In this document: piece by piece, positions 7,852 through 18,188 of the stretch
Layout of the letters: each line of letters starts with the position of its first letter
How positions within the stretch are numbered: the stretch's first letter is position 1
Assembly (NCBI RefSeq): GCF_003987215.1
Contig: NZ_PIPW01000005.1
Span: 1 to 51,110 of the forward strand
Source: Pseudidiomarina halophila
GTDB lineage: Bacteria; Pseudomonadota; Gammaproteobacteria; Enterobacterales; Alteromonadaceae
Length of the DNA: 51,110 nucleotides
Direction of reading: 5' to 3'
Position numbers and translations under genes: made by a program
The notes under the pieces: generated by a model
Seen by the model: the letters and a program-made list of their open reading frames with translations, nothing else
Told to the model about the DNA's origin: nothing
Database searches by the model: none

Positions 7852-8617
7852 GCAAACAACAGCAGCTAAGCTCGCTATCCAGCTAATGGATTTAACCTCG
7901 TTAAATTTGCAGGATACGCCCGCAACCATAACTTCACTCTGTGAAAGCGCCGCAACTCCATTTGGCAGCCCTGCAGCGTTATGTGTTTATCCGGAACATG
8001 TCGTATGGGCTCGCCATGAGTGCAAACGGCTAGGCCTGACAACCATTAACATCGCTACAGTAACAAACTTTCCTGGCGGTTATGAGGACGTTCAGCGGGC
8101 GGCAGAGGAAACTGAGCGCGCGGTTTATGCTGGTGCTGATGAAATCGATGTGGTTTTCCCCTATAAAGCGTTTTTGGCAGGCAACAAAGAGCTTGCCAAG
8201 CGGCTGGTAACAACCTGCAAGCAGGTAACTGGCCAGGCGCGGCTTAAAGTTATACTTGAAACTGGAGTACTGGAACAACCAGAGCTTATCCGCGAGGCAA
8301 GCTATCTGGCAATTGAGTCAGGTGCTGACTTTATAAAAACTTCTACCGGCAAAGTGGCCATAAACGCGACGCTTCCGGCCGCTCGTGAAATGTTAACTGC
8401 GATTGCCGAAACCGGCGGTAAATGTGGCTTCAAAGCTGCGGGTGGGGTGCGTACAGCCGCTGACGCGCAAGGCTATTTGCAACTTGCGGAAGAGCTGCTT
8501 GGCCGCAATTATTTGAGCCCGGAAACTTTCAGGTTTGGTGCCAGCGGATTGTTGGCAAACCTCCAATCGATGCTTGCAGGCGATCAGCCTGCCAATCAAT
8601 CAGGGACGAGTTATTGA
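7844..8617 (+). CDS. deoC: Deoxyribose-phosphate aldolase
   Basis: A 257-residue class I aldolase that cleaves 2-deoxyribose-5-phosphate to acetaldehyde and glyceraldehyde-3-phosphate. The KLxxMDLTSLN start, VTNFPGG, the [10 protein letters not shown] block and the Schiff-base region [11 protein letters not shown] align closely with E. coli DeoC (259 residues), and the C-terminus ends in the SY pair seen there. The ATG at 7844 overlaps the cdd stop by 8 bases; a GTG directly before it is an alternative. The protein completes the deoxynucleoside catabolic route fed by DeoA, DeoD and DeoB. Confidence 0.97.
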   Translation: MIEQTTAAKLAIQLMDLTSLNLQDTPATITSLCESAATPFGSPAALCVYPEHVVWARHECKRLGLTTINIATVTNFPGGYEDVQRAAEETERAVYAGADEIDVVFPYKAFLAGNKELAKRLVTTCKQVTGQARLKVILETGVLEQPELIREASYLAIESGADFIKTSTGKVAINATLPAAREMLTAIAETGGKCGFKAAGGVRTAADAQGYLQLAEELLGRNYLSPETFRFGASGLLANLQSMLAGDQPANQSGTSY

Positions 8618-9954
8618 TGTTTTTACCTCAGGAAATCATTCGTAAGAAACGCGACGGCGGCGCACTTAGTCGTGCCGAGATCGAGTTTTTCGTAAAAGGT
8701 CTGACGGACCAGTCTATTTCTGAAAGCCAAATCTCGGCACTCGCCATGGCCATATTTTTTCAGGGCATGAGCATGGATGAACGTGTTCACCTGACCGAAG
8801 CAATGCGCGATTCGGGGCAAGTGCTGCAATGGCAAGATCTTAAGCTGGATGGTCCGGTACTCGATAAACATTCGACTGGCGGTGTCGGTGATGTAGTAAG
8901 CCTGATGCTGGGCCCAATTATCGCGGCTTGTGGTGGTTACGTGCCAATGATCTCCGGGCGCGGGCTGGGGCATACCGGCGGTACACTGGATAAAATGAAC
9001 GCCATACCAAATTATCAGACCTTACCTACCGACAAACAGTTTCGACAGGTTGTAGCGGACGTGGGAGTCGCTATTATTGGACAAACGGGGAGCCTGGCTC
9101 CGGCGGACAAACGCTTCTATGCAACCCGGGATGTGACGGCGACGGTTGAGTCGATTCCCTTGATTACCGCTTCAATTCTATCGAAAAAATTAGCAGCAGG
9201 ACTTGATGGTCTGGTGCTGGATGTTAAAGCAGGTAATGGTGCGATTATGCCAACCGAGCAGGCCGCAGAAGAGCTGGCCAGCAGTCTGGTGAAAGTCTCG
9301 CAAGGCGCGGGCCTGGCCACCAGCGCGTTAATTACCGACATGAATCAGGTGCTATCGTTTTCTGCCGGCAATGCTGTCGAAGTGCGCGAAGCAATACGTT
9401 ATTTACGCGGTGATTTGCGTGCGCCCCGCTTGCATCAGGTCACTGTGGCTCTGGCAGCTGAGATGTTGGTGTTGGGAAAACTCGCGGAAAGTTTAACAAC
9501 AGCAGAAGCACTGGTTGAGAAAGTACTTGCCAACGGAACTGCCGCAGAGAAGTTCGCGCAAATGGTACACGCCCTTGACGGACCTGGGGATATTCTTGAG
9601 AACTACCAGCAGCATTTACCATTAGCGAAGGTTGCGGCACCGATCTATGCTTCTGCAGAGCAGCTAACGGCGGGTCCCTGGGTGTCGCATATTGATACTC
9701 GACAAGTCGGTATGGCGGTTGTAGCGTTAGGCGGAGGCCGTCGACGCAGCGAGGATGAACTGGATTACAGTGTTGGATTAGACGAAATTGTTGGCTTAGG
9801 TACTAAAGTGGATGAACAAACACCGCTTGCCATGGTCTTGGCAGCGGATGAAGCGAGTTGGCAGGCAGCAGCAGAAACCGTTCGCGAAGCCTTTAGTTTT
9901 AGTAGCCAGCGATCTGAGCTTCCACCGGCGGTGTATCAACGCATAGGAGAATAG
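8617..9954 (+). CDS. deoA: Thymidine phosphorylase
   Basis: A 445-residue phosphorylase converting thymidine or deoxyuridine to the free base and deoxyribose-1-phosphate. The phosphate-binding KHSTGGVGD motif (about residues 84-92), the [14 protein letters not shown] signature and the [12 protein letters not shown] block match the E. coli enzyme along its whole length (440 residues). The start overlaps the deoC stop in TGATG, so translation is probably coupled. Deoxyuridine made by Cdd is a substrate, which explains the operon. Confidence 0.97.
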   Translation: MFLPQEIIRKKRDGGALSRAEIEFFVKGLTDQSISESQISALAMAIFFQGMSMDERVHLTEAMRDSGQVLQWQDLKLDGPVLDKHSTGGVGDVVSLMLGPIIAACGGYVPMISGRGLGHTGGTLDKMNAIPNYQTLPTDKQFRQVVADVGVAIIGQTGSLAPADKRFYATRDVTATVESIPLITASILSKKLAAGLDGLVLDVKAGNGAIMPTEQAAEELASSLVKVSQGAGLATSALITDMNQVLSFSAGNAVEVREAIRYLRGDLRAPRLHQVTVALAAEMLVLGKLAESLTTAEALVEKVLANGTAAEKFAQMVHALDGPGDILENYQQHLPLAKVAAPIYASAEQLTAGPWVSHIDTRQVGMAVVALGGGRRRSEDELDYSVGLDEIVGLGTKVDEQTPLAMVLAADEASWQAAAETVREAFSFSSQRSELPPAVYQRIGE

Positions 9955-9958
9955 CGAG

Positions 9959-11185
9959 ATGGCACGCGTTGTGGTTATGGTACTGGATTCATTTGGAGTC
10001 GGTGCAGCGGATGATGCTGCGAAATTTGACGATCTGGGCGCGGATACCTTCGGCCACATTGCCGAGCTGTGCGCAGCTGGTACGGCTGACGAGGGCCGCA
10101 GCGGCGCACTTTATGTGCCCAACCTGGTCAATCTTGGACTTGCCGAAATCAGTAAAGGCGCAACCGGTCGTTATCCTGATGGTATTAAGCCAATCGCCGA
10201 CCCTGTGGGTCGTTATGGTTGGGCGCAGGAGCTTTCTTCGGGAAAAGATACTCCCTCAGGTCACTGGGAAATGGCGGGGGTACCGGTATTATTTGACTGG
10301 GGCTATTTTTTAGAAAAAGAGAATTCGTTTCCCCCTGAGTTACTGCAGCAGATGGTTGAGCAGATGGAGTTACCTGGTTATCTTGGCAACTGCCACGCGT
10401 CTGGTACTGAGATTATTGAACTGCTTGGCGAGGAGCACTGTGCATCGGGCAAGCCCATTGTCTACACATCAGCGGACTCGGTGTTTCAGGTTGCATGCCA
10501 TGAAGAGTCTTTTGGCCTCGAAAAACTTTATCAGTTATGTAAATGCATGCGCGAATTACTCGAGCCCTATAACATCGGGCGTGTGATCGCGCGGCCCTTT
10601 GTTGGCAATAAAAAAGACGGTTTCAAGCGCACCGCCAATCGCCGCGATTATGCCGTTCCACCGCCAGCGCCAACAGTATTAGATAAACTAAAAGATGCCG
10701 GGGGTGAGGTTATTAGTATTGGCAAGATAGCCGATATTTTCGCTCACAGCGGGATTACCAAAGCGCACAAAGCTGATGGACTGGAGGCGTTGGTCGCCAA
10801 GACGCTCGAAGTGATAAAGCAAGCACCTGACCGAAGCTTGATTTTCACCAACCTGGTCGATTTCGACACGTTGTATGGTCACCGTCGTGACGTGGCAGGC
10901 TATGCCAGAGCTTTGGAAACTTTCGATACTTTGCTGCCGGATGTGATGGCGGCACTGGGGGAAGACGACCTGCTTATTCTCAGCGCAGATCATGGCTGTG
11001 ATCCCACCTGGGAGGGTACCGATCATACCCGCGAATTTGTGCCGGTCATGATGTATGGCAAGAACTTACCTGCAACCGCGTTAGGTAAAAGGGAAACCTT
11101 TGCTGATATAGGTCAAAGTATTGCTGAGCTGCTCGAGCTTGAAGCCATGGAATATGGTACTTCTATGCTCCCGCAAAAATTCTGA
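9959..11185 (+). CDS. deoB: Phosphopentomutase
   Basis: A 408-residue alkaline-phosphatase-superfamily mutase that interconverts (deoxy)ribose-1-phosphate and the 5-phosphate. N-terminal metal ligand in [12 protein letters not shown], the [11 protein letters not shown] phospho-threonine region (about residues 91-101) and the C-terminal [18 protein letters not shown] metal-binding block are all present. Length agrees with E. coli DeoB (407). It follows deoA after 4 bases with GGAG upstream and links phosphorolysis by DeoA/DeoD to DeoC. Confidence 0.97.
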   Translation: MARVVVMVLDSFGVGAADDAAKFDDLGADTFGHIAELCAAGTADEGRSGALYVPNLVNLGLAEISKGATGRYPDGIKPIADPVGRYGWAQELSSGKDTPSGHWEMAGVPVLFDWGYFLEKENSFPPELLQQMVEQMELPGYLGNCHASGTEIIELLGEEHCASGKPIVYTSADSVFQVACHEESFGLEKLYQLCKCMRELLEPYNIGRVIARPFVGNKKDGFKRTANRRDYAVPPPAPTVLDKLKDAGGEVISIGKIADIFAHSGITKAHKADGLEALVAKTLEVIKQAPDRSLIFTNLVDFDTLYGHRRDVAGYARALETFDTLLPDVMAALGEDDLLILSADHGCDPTWEGTDHTREFVPVMMYGKNLPATALGKRETFADIGQSIAELLELEAMEYGTSMLPQKF

Positions 11186-11201
11186 GGCAAGGACGAACAT
11201 T

Positions 11202-11909
11202 TTGACAACCCCTCATATCAACGCCCCGCGAGATGCTTTTGCAGCGACCTGCTTATTACCCGGCGATCCGTTGCGCGCAAAATTCATCGCCGAAACCTTT
11301 CTTGAAGATGTTACCTGCGTAACCAGTGTCAGGAATATGTTGGGTTTTACCGGACACTATAAGGGACAACCCATCTCCGTTATGGGTACCGGCATGGGGA
11401 TGCCATCCTGTGTTCTTTACAGCACCGAATTGATGGAATTCTATGGTGTGCAACGTTTGGTGCGAGTTGGCAGCTGTGGTGCGGTTGAGCCGTCCCTGCG
11501 ACTCAATGATATTGTTATAGCACACGCTGCAAGTACGGACTCGAATATGAACCGTAAGCATTTCGCAGGAATGGACTATAGTGCGGCCGCCTCGCCGAGG
11601 CTTTTGCAGCGCGTACTTAATTATGTTGATCAGCAGAAGGCTAATGTCGCGGTGGGGCAGATTTTCTCTACCGATAATTTTTATTCTGCGCCTGTGGAGC
11701 AACTGAAACTTCTGCAAGCGATGGGAATTATTGCGGTGGAAATGGAAGCCGCGGGTTTGTATGCTGCTGCGGCGAAATATAAAGCGCAGGCTTTAACTGT
11801 GTTAACAGTGTCGGATAGTTTGGTTACTGATGAGCATTTAGACGCTGCTGCGCGAGAAGCTGGCTTCTCTCAGATGATCGAATTGACCTTAGATGCGCTG
11901 GTGAGTTAA
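11202..11909 (+). CDS. deoD: Purine-nucleoside phosphorylase
   Basis: A 235-residue hexameric-type purine nucleoside phosphorylase. PGDPLRAKFIAETFLED, the RVGSCGAV phosphate site and the GVEMEAAG-like VEMEAAGLY segment match E. coli DeoD (239 residues). No ATG fits: the frame opens inside deoB, and TTPHINAP directly follows a TTG at 11202 that has AAGGA at a normal distance and reproduces the E. coli N-terminus (MATPHINA), so I chose TTG. The stop codon lies inside a 26-base perfect palindrome. Last gene of the salvage operon. Confidence 0.96.
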   Translation: MTTPHINAPRDAFAATCLLPGDPLRAKFIAETFLEDVTCVTSVRNMLGFTGHYKGQPISVMGTGMGMPSCVLYSTELMEFYGVQRLVRVGSCGAVEPSLRLNDIVIAHAASTDSNMNRKHFAGMDYSAAASPRLLQRVLNYVDQQKANVAVGQIFSTDNFYSAPVEQLKLLQAMGIIAVEMEAAGLYAAAAKYKAQALTVLTVSDSLVTDEHLDAAAREAGFSQMIELTLDALVS

Positions 11910-11920
11910 CTCACCAGCGC
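11895..11920. repeat. 26-bp perfect palindrome spanning the deoD stop
   Basis: GCGCTGGTGAGTT at 11895-11907 is followed immediately by its exact reverse complement at 11908-11920. It contains the deoD stop (11907-11909) and lies 8 bases from the stop of the convergent peptidase gene. No T tract follows on either strand, so it is not a standard intrinsic terminator, though the RNA hairpin could protect 3' ends of both messages. Confidence 0.85.
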
Positions 11921-11927
11921 TACCATC

Positions 11928-14390
11928 CTAGTTACCGATTCTTGGCAACAAAAGACTTAAGTCACGGGCGAGTTCAGCCCGGGATACGGTTTTCTCCGGA
12001 CCAAAGGTTGCAGTTAATTCAGGGGTTAGATCAAACGGGCCTTGCACCACATTAAGTTCCACTTGTGCGATGCCCAGGTTAATGGCTAATTGCACATAGC
12101 CACGCATATCAGCAGGAATGTCAAAGCTATCCTCGAGCTCAATAATTTGATCAAACCGGTTAACCTGAATCGGTTGCTCTGGATCAAAACTCGTAGCAAG
12201 TTGTTGAAGTCCCAATGCCTGAACCAGTGCAAAAGCTACTTCGACCCGTGAAACCTGGTCATTTGCGCCGAAAAAGCGATCTGACTCCGCTGTCACAAGT
12301 GCTGCGGCCTTATCCGCACCGGCCAGAAGCACCCCATCTTCCGAAGTTGCTGCGTTGGCAAATGCTGTGCTCTCTTCACCAATATCTACATACAGCGGGG
12401 TAGAACCAAGCTGCGACTGACGCAGTAAACCACTAAGTGATAAAGCATCGGCAAACTCAAGCTTTGTCACTGCAGCGTCAGGTGAGAACCCTGTTGCACG
12501 GGCATCCATCAAACGCTCATTTATTGCTAGCTCGACAAAAGCTCGCGCGGGATGGTTAAGGGTGTCGTCTATTCCTGTCACACCGGCTGACTCGACGGTC
12601 CGGATTGACACCTCGGTCGGAAGGGGCAGACCAATACCGTTCGTTATACCTAATGGGTCAAGTGATAATCCGCTGACCGAACCAATGCCGCGGGCATAAA
12701 CTTTCCAGGTTCCCGGCACAGCCGGTGCTGTTACACCGACGGAAGAACCAAGTACCGGCAAACCGATGCCTGAGCCGTATTGATTACCTTGCGGGTCTTC
12801 AAGAACAAAAGCCGTACCTGACTCGATTTGCGCACTGGCAAGCACCAGGGTTGCGTTGTCATCGACGACAAATGTTTCACTTGCGGTGGTACCGACTGGG
12901 AAATACTCTACCGTACGGGTGAAGCTGTCACCTTCTGAAAGTTGAACATTAGCGTTAAACGAGCGGTTTTGCTTAACCGTGTCACCGAAGGTATCGACCC
13001 CATCTACTGCCGCTTTCACTGCTGCGTGAGCGTTGATGTAGCCAGCGCCTGACTCCCACGAATCACGGCCAGGCATTACGGTTGCGGTGTCCTGAATGAT
13101 TTGTTTAACCTGCTGCCATTGCAGATCTGGGTTTGCTTCAAGCATCAGCGCGACGACCCCGGAAACATGCGGCGCGGCCATCGAGGTACCACTCGAAATA
13201 GTATAATAAGCGAGTTGTTCCGGCGGAATTTCCTCCGAATCTTGCTGCGCACTTAACCCACCCAGACTAGAGAGCGATGCGCGAGCTGATATAATATCAA
13301 CACCCGGCGCAGTTATGGTCGGACGGTCTTGCCAGGTATAGATTTCGCCATCAACTTCAGTTTGCCCGGATTTTCTATCGACGCCACGAGAACTGAAGTC
13401 AGCAAGCTTACCGCTTTTATCGCCAGCGGCGACAGTAATAACCCACGGCGCTTTCTTGAAGTTACCGGTAATGGTGGACTCACCGGGTCCCGAATTACCG
13501 GCTGAAAAGACTGTTATAACACCGTTATCAGCGAGCTTCTTAGTGGCAACGTTGGTTGGGTCGTCAGGATTAAAATCAGTGCCGACATCACCGGTATTAC
13601 CAAAAGAGTTAGAGATAACGCGAATATTGTAGGTGAACTGATTATGCAGGGCGTAATCAAAACCGCCCAGAGTGTCCAGAATGAAAAGTCCGGCGCCAGA
13701 ACCGTAGCCAATTAACGAGGCTCCCGGTGCTACTCCAGTATGTTCACCCTTGCTCATACTGCCGCTGCCTCCGACGGTGCCGGCAACATGTGTGCCGTGA
13801 CCACCTAGGACATCAGTATTGGCCACGTTCTCCTGATAAGTAATAGGCAGCATGCCGCTTAAGCTATTGAGATTGACTTGCGCCAGAACATTCTGCACCA
13901 CATGTTGCGGATACATTAGGTCACTATGTGTGCCATCAACGCCTGAATCGTTGATCACGACACCAATGCCACGGCCAGAGAAAGGAATACCATTGTTCCG
14001 CAAGTCCGGGTCGGCACGAAGATTTTGCACGCCAGTTATCGCGGTCGCATCACCGTTTTCTAATGATAACGGGTCGTTATGCCAGACCGAACGGACATCA
14101 TCGCGCTGATAAATCGTTTCAATTTGTTCGCGTGTGGCTAGCACACCTGCGATTGGCAGCTCCTTAAGCACTACACCGTTAAGACCGAGTTGCTCAAGAA
14201 ATGCGACCTGGCTTGGGGTCGGCGCTTCCGATTGCTCAAAGGTGACAATAACAGAGTGAAGTGTAGCAGCGTCCGCCGCGTTAACGATGGCGCGTAAGTC
14301 TGGGTCAAAGGTTTTCGCCATTCCCACACCAGTTGATAATGAAAACGCAAGAGCGAGTGTCAGACTCGAAAGTTTGGTTTTATTCATCAT
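11928..14390 (-). CDS. Secreted subtilisin-like serine protease (S8) with SLH-like C-terminus
   Basis: An 820-residue extracellular protease. A signal peptide (about 1-25) is followed by an inhibitor-I9-like propeptide (about 40-110) and the S8 catalytic domain: Asp148 in INDSGVDGTHSDL, His198 in GGHGTHVAGT, oxyanion Asn299 in SAGNSG, and Ser403 in SSGTSMAAPH. A beta-rich region (about 460-600) precedes two segments (about 625-675 and 755-820) that resemble S-layer homology motifs (AFVELAINE...FSPDAAVTKLEFA and VQLAINLGI...TVSRAELARDL). I use the ATG at 14390, which has GGA 8 bases upstream; a second ATG follows directly. Divergent from prfC across 170 bases with no clear promoter seen. Confidence 0.92.
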   Translation of the reverse strand: MMNKTKLSSLTLALAFSLSTGVGMAKTFDPDLRAIVNAADAATLHSVIVTFEQSEAPTPSQVAFLEQLGLNGVVLKELPIAGVLATREQIETIYQRDDVRSVWHNDPLSLENGDATAITGVQNLRADPDLRNNGIPFSGRGIGVVINDSGVDGTHSDLMYPQHVVQNVLAQVNLNSLSGMLPITYQENVANTDVLGGHGTHVAGTVGGSGSMSKGEHTGVAPGASLIGYGSGAGLFILDTLGGFDYALHNQFTYNIRVISNSFGNTGDVGTDFNPDDPTNVATKKLADNGVITVFSAGNSGPGESTITGNFKKAPWVITVAAGDKSGKLADFSSRGVDRKSGQTEVDGEIYTWQDRPTITAPGVDIISARASLSSLGGLSAQQDSEEIPPEQLAYYTISSGTSMAAPHVSGVVALMLEANPDLQWQQVKQIIQDTATVMPGRDSWESGAGYINAHAAVKAAVDGVDTFGDTVKQNRSFNANVQLSEGDSFTRTVEYFPVGTTASETFVVDDNATLVLASAQIESGTAFVLEDPQGNQYGSGIGLPVLGSSVGVTAPAVPGTWKVYARGIGSVSGLSLDPLGITNGIGLPLPTEVSIRTVESAGVTGIDDTLNHPARAFVELAINERLMDARATGFSPDAAVTKLEFADALSLSGLLRQSQLGSTPLYVDIGEESTAFANAATSEDGVLLAGADKAAALVTAESDRFFGANDQVSRVEVAFALVQALGLQQLATSFDPEQPIQVNRFDQIIELEDSFDIPADMRGYVQLAINLGIAQVELNVVQGPFDLTPELTATFGPEKTVSRAELARDLSLLLPRIGN

Positions 14391-14560
14391 GATTGCAGTC
14401 CTGTGTTGATTGTTTGAATTAGCGCAATCAGACTGCCACGTTATTTGGAACTGAATATATAGGGGTAAACCCCCGTTTTTTGGTTTTGTAAAAGGCGGGT
14501 TACTGGTGTTTTTTGGCTGGATCAGCGACAATGCGCGGATAGCTGAGAAGGAAAGAATTG

Positions 14561-16150
14561 ATGTCGCAATCTGCAATCGCAAAAGAAGTCGCTAAGCGTC
14601 GAACCTTTGCCATTATCTCGCACCCTGATGCGGGTAAAACTACCATTACTGAGAAAGTCCTGTTGCACGGTCAGCGTCTGCAGAAAGCAGGGACGGTGAA
14701 AGGTAAAAAATCAGGCCAGCACGCTAAATCTGACTGGATGGAAATGGAAAAAGAACGTGGTATCTCGGTCACCACGTCGGTCATGCAGTTTCCTTACCGG
14801 GAGGCGTTGGTTAACCTGCTTGATACCCCGGGACACGAAGATTTCTCCGAAGATACGTATCGGACGCTAACTGCGGTGGACTCCTGTTTGATGGTCATTG
14901 ACGGCGCCAAAGGTGTCGAGGATCGCACCATCAAGCTAATGGAAGTTACACGTCTGCGGGATACTCCGATCATTACCTTCATGAATAAACTGGATCGCGA
15001 TATTCGCGATCCGCTTGAGTTGCTTGATGAAGTTGAGAACGTTCTAAAAATCATGTGTGCACCTATTACCTGGCCCATTGGCTCCGGCAAAAATTTTAAG
15101 GGTGTCTACCATTTACTCAACGACGAAGTGATTCTCTACAAAACCGGGCAAGGGCACCGGATTCAGGAGCGCCAAGTTATCAAAGGGCTCGATAACCCCG
15201 AACTTGATACTCGCTTAGGAGATTATGCTGCCGAGTTGCGTGAGCAGATTGAACTGGTACAGGGCGCCTCGAACGAGTTTGACCTTGAGCTGTTTCTCGC
15301 TGGTGAGTTAACGCCGGTTTATTTCGGTACCGCGCTGGGTAACTTTGGTGTCGATCACATGTTGGATGGTTTAGTGCAGTGGGCACCACGACCGCTGGCG
15401 CGCGAAACCGATACGGGCGAGGCCATTGCCGCCGCATCGCCTGAATTTTCAGGCTTTATTTTTAAGATCCAGGCCAATATGGATCCGCGTCATCGTGACC
15501 GCGTAGCTTTTATGCGCATCGTCTCTGGTAAGTACGAGAAAGGCATGAAAATGCATCAGGTACGCTTAGGAAAGGATGTGCGTATTGCTGATGCGTTAAC
15601 CTTCCTGGCCGGCGATCGCGAGCATGTGGAAGAAGCCTATCCAGGCGACATTATCGGTCTGCATAACCACGGTACAATTCAGATTGGTGATACCTTTACC
15701 GCTGGTGCAAAGTTTAAATTCAGTGGTATTCCTAATTTCGCACCAGAGTTATTCCGTCGTATTCGTCTGAAAGATCCGCTTAAGCAAAAACAGCTGTTGA
15801 AAGGTCTGGTCCAACTCTCAGAAGAAGGTGCGGTACAAGTATTTCGTCCTTTGACCAACAATGACTTGATTGTCGGCGCAGTCGGCGTACTGCAGTTCGA
15901 CGTGGTGGTTCATCGACTCAAATCTGAATACAACGTGGACGCTGTATACGAGAACATCAACGTCGCTACCGCCCGTTGGGTTACATCTGATAGCGAGCGC
16001 AAGCTCGATGAGTTTCAGCGCAAGGCCGAGGTGAATTTAGCTTTTGATGGTGGTGATAATCTGACTTATATCGCGCCGACAATGGTGAACCTGAGCCTTG
16101 CCGCAGAGCGCTATCCAGACATTGAATTTCATCATACGCGAGAACATTGA
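14561..16150 (+). CDS. prfC: Peptide chain release factor 3
   Basis: A 529-residue translational GTPase, the same length as E. coli RF3, which recycles RF1/RF2 after peptide release. G1 is HPDAGKTT (residues 21-28), the G2/switch region has [14 protein letters not shown]3 is [14 protein letters not shown] and G4 is NKLDR. Domains II and III follow, ending in the [14 protein letters not shown] tail seen in E. coli. A TTG precedes the ATG at 14561; the ATG has GAAGGAAAG upstream and is preferred. Confidence 0.98.
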   Translation: MSQSAIAKEVAKRRTFAIISHPDAGKTTITEKVLLHGQRLQKAGTVKGKKSGQHAKSDWMEMEKERGISVTTSVMQFPYREALVNLLDTPGHEDFSEDTYRTLTAVDSCLMVIDGAKGVEDRTIKLMEVTRLRDTPIITFMNKLDRDIRDPLELLDEVENVLKIMCAPITWPIGSGKNFKGVYHLLNDEVILYKTGQGHRIQERQVIKGLDNPELDTRLGDYAAELREQIELVQGASNEFDLELFLAGELTPVYFGTALGNFGVDHMLDGLVQWAPRPLARETDTGEAIAAASPEFSGFIFKIQANMDPRHRDRVAFMRIVSGKYEKGMKMHQVRLGKDVRIADALTFLAGDREHVEEAYPGDIIGLHNHGTIQIGDTFTAGAKFKFSGIPNFAPELFRRIRLKDPLKQKQLLKGLVQLSEEGAVQVFRPLTNNDLIVGAVGVLQFDVVVHRLKSEYNVDAVYENINVATARWVTSDSERKLDEFQRKAEVNLAFDGGDNLTYIAPTMVNLSLAAERYPDIEFHHTREH

Positions 16151-16165
16151 TCCGCAGGAGCTCAT

Positions 16166-16963
16166 ATGGATAACAACCTCTTCGACAGTCATTGCCATTT
16201 AGATTTTGAGGCCTTTGATGACGACCGGGAAGAGGTTGTTAAGCGCGCTTATGATAAAGGGATAAGAGCCATTTTTATCCCGGGCACACGGCGTGATACA
16301 CCGCGTATACGCGAAAGTAAGATTGCTGATGTTGACCTCTACTATGCGGTTGGCTTACATCCTTACTTTATTGATGAGCATAACGTCGAGGATGTCGACT
16401 GGGTAGAGCAACAATTGCAGCAGCACTCTGACTATTGGGTGGGTGAAATTGGACTCGACCAGACCTGCGAGAATTGGGACAAGCAGTGTGAACTGTTCGA
16501 GCAGCAGGTGAAGTTAGCGGTTAAATACCAGCGGCCGCTGATTTTACACCATCGTAAATCGCAAAATGATTTATTGCATTGCCTAAAACCTTACCTCGAT
16601 GACTTGCCCCAGCATAAGGGGATTCTGCATGCCTTCAGTGGCAGTAGCGAACAGGCGCAAGACTGGGTGAGCAAAGGCTTTAAGCTGGGGGTTGGCGGCA
16701 CTATAACTTACAGCCGCGCAAAGAAAACCAGAGCTGCAGTGCGAGAGGTCTCACTCGACGCGCTGGTACTGGAAACTGACGCGCCGGATATGCCGGTATG
16801 TGGTTATCAGGGCGAACGTAATGAGCCATGTCATGTGGCGGATGTTATTGCCGCACTCGCTGAGTTACGTGAAGAAAGTTTCCAGGATATTGCTAAACAG
16901 CTGTGGCAGACCAGTCGCCAACTTATTCCTTCGGCCGCAACCGACGATAACGCCACTTGTTAA
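16166..16963 (+). CDS. TatD-family metal-dependent hydrolase (YjjV-like)
   Basis: A 265-residue TIM-barrel hydrolase of the TatD DNase family. Metal-ligand motifs are visible: DSHCHLDF (His9, His11), GEIGLDQ, LILHHRKS, LHAFSGS and LETDAPDMP. These proteins are Mg-dependent DNases or hydrolases; the exact substrate is not known. Its place between prfC and ytjB-serB-radA resembles yjjV in E. coli, so it is probably that orthologue rather than TatD or YcfH. GGAG precedes the ATG. Its 3' end overlaps the convergent ytjB by 41 bases. Confidence 0.9.
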   Translation: MDNNLFDSHCHLDFEAFDDDREEVVKRAYDKGIRAIFIPGTRRDTPRIRESKIADVDLYYAVGLHPYFIDEHNVEDVDWVEQQLQQHSDYWVGEIGLDQTCENWDKQCELFEQQVKLAVKYQRPLILHHRKSQNDLLHCLKPYLDDLPQHKGILHAFSGSSEQAQDWVSKGFKLGVGGTITYSRAKKTRAAVREVSLDALVLETDAPDMPVCGYQGERNEPCHVADVIAALAELREESFQDIAKQLWQTSRQLIPSAATDDNATC

Positions 16964-17486
16964 AGGTCAGGGTTACCAGCACACCGGCCAACACAGCAAA
17001 AAACAGCAGGAACTGGCCGTAGTAGCTTAGATACTGATGAACTGACAGAGGCTCGGCGAGCAGCATCGGCTGGTTAATGGCGATATGCAGGTAGCCGTGG
17101 ATAAGTTGCTCTTCGCGAATTTCTTCAACCAGCACGAAAGCTTTATCGCTGCGCTCGACAATGGGATCAGCACTGACGATGGGACGACCGTAGCTGTCGT
17201 ATATGGCACTGTAGTCGATGAGCGGGTGGCGGGATAAGTTTGTGACTAAGCTTTGTAATTTAGCTTCGTCATTATCGATAAGCCAATAGCGAGCTTCATT
17301 AGCAGCTTGTTTCGCCGTAAGTTCGACTAATTGCTGGCTATGCGACTGCAAGTCCGCCAAACTCGTCTCTTGCATCGTACTCCAAAGGTTTTCGATCAAG
17401 ATAATGAGCAGCACGGCGACCAGCAGTCGTCGTCCACGGCGATAGACAAGCTTGATGATATTGATAACATGTTGTGCTGTGGTCAT
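16923..17486 (-). CDS. YtjB/Smp-family membrane protein
   Basis: A 187-residue membrane protein with a transmembrane helix near residues 18-35, a periplasmic PAS/Cache-like segment (about 40-150) and a second helix (about 155-173) ending in a basic tail. Architecture and position, divergent from serB and next to radA, match E. coli ytjB (smp). The function of the family is not established. A longer TTG-started frame exists from 17525; the ATG at 17486 gives an N-terminus like E. coli but lacks a good ribosome-binding site. Only 41 bases separate it from serB, so the two promoters must be close or overlapping. Confidence 0.78.
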   Translation of the reverse strand: MTTAQHVINIIKLVYRRGRRLLVAVLLIILIENLWSTMQETSLADLQSHSQQLVELTAKQAANEARYWLIDNDEAKLQSLVTNLSRHPLIDYSAIYDSYGRPIVSADPIVERSDKAFVLVEEIREEQLIHGYLHIAINQPMLLAEPLSVHQYLSYYGQFLLFFAVLAGVLVTLTFNKWRYRRLRPKE

Positions 17487-17527
17487 AACAAAACTATACG
17501 CTGAGCAACCCTGGAAGAGCAACAAGA

Positions 17528-18187
17528 ATGGTAAACATCGACGCTCCTGGCATCGTTCTATTTGATATGGATTCTACACTCATTACCATTGAGTGTATCG
17601 ATGAACTTGCGGCATTAGTAGGTCAAAAAGAGCAAGTAAGTGCTGTAACCGAAGCTGCAATGCGCGGCGAGCTTGATTTTGCCGCAAGCTTACGTGCCCG
17701 TGTGGCGCTGCTTAAAGGAGTAAACGAGCAACAGTTGCAGCAGCTTTTGGCGCCTATCCCGTTTTCACGCGGCGCCGAAGCTCTGGTGCGCTGGCTCCAT
17801 CAGCGCGGCTGGCGTGCCGCAGTTGTTTCCGGCGGCTTCACCTGGTTCAGCGAAAAAATTGCCGCTGCATTACAGCTCGATGCGCATAAAGCTAATGAGT
17901 TACAGTGGCGCGACGGATTGCTTACCGGCCAGGTGATTGAACCGGTGGTCGATGCACAAAGTAAAGCCGATTACCTGCGAACGCTTGCCACACGCTGGCA
18001 AATCCCTATGACCAATACTATCGCCGTGGGCGATGGTGCAAATGATCGGGACATGCTGGAAGCCGCTGGCATGGGCGTTGCCTATTGTGCTAAGCCGGCG
18101 TTACGCGAGGTGGCTGACTGGTGTATCGAGCAACCTGATCTAATGCAACTCGCAGATTATTTAGCAGCACTTAACGAGACCAATTAA
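17528..18187 (+). CDS. serB: Phosphoserine phosphatase
   Basis: A 219-residue HAD-superfamily phosphatase, the last step of serine synthesis (phosphoserine to serine). Motif I is FDMDST with nucleophile Asp13 and acid Asp15, motif II is VVSGGFTWF, and motif III/IV is the AVGDGANDRDML block. E. coli SerB has about 100 extra N-terminal residues (an ACT-like domain); that part is absent and no start upstream would supply it. GGAAGAG precedes the ATG. radA follows one base after the stop. Confidence 0.95.
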   Translation: MVNIDAPGIVLFDMDSTLITIECIDELAALVGQKEQVSAVTEAAMRGELDFAASLRARVALLKGVNEQQLQQLLAPIPFSRGAEALVRWLHQRGWRAAVVSGGFTWFSEKIAAALQLDAHKANELQWRDGLLTGQVIEPVVDAQSKADYLRTLATRWQIPMTNTIAVGDGANDRDMLEAAGMGVAYCAKPALREVADWCIEQPDLMQLADYLAALNETN

Positions 18188-18188
18188 C

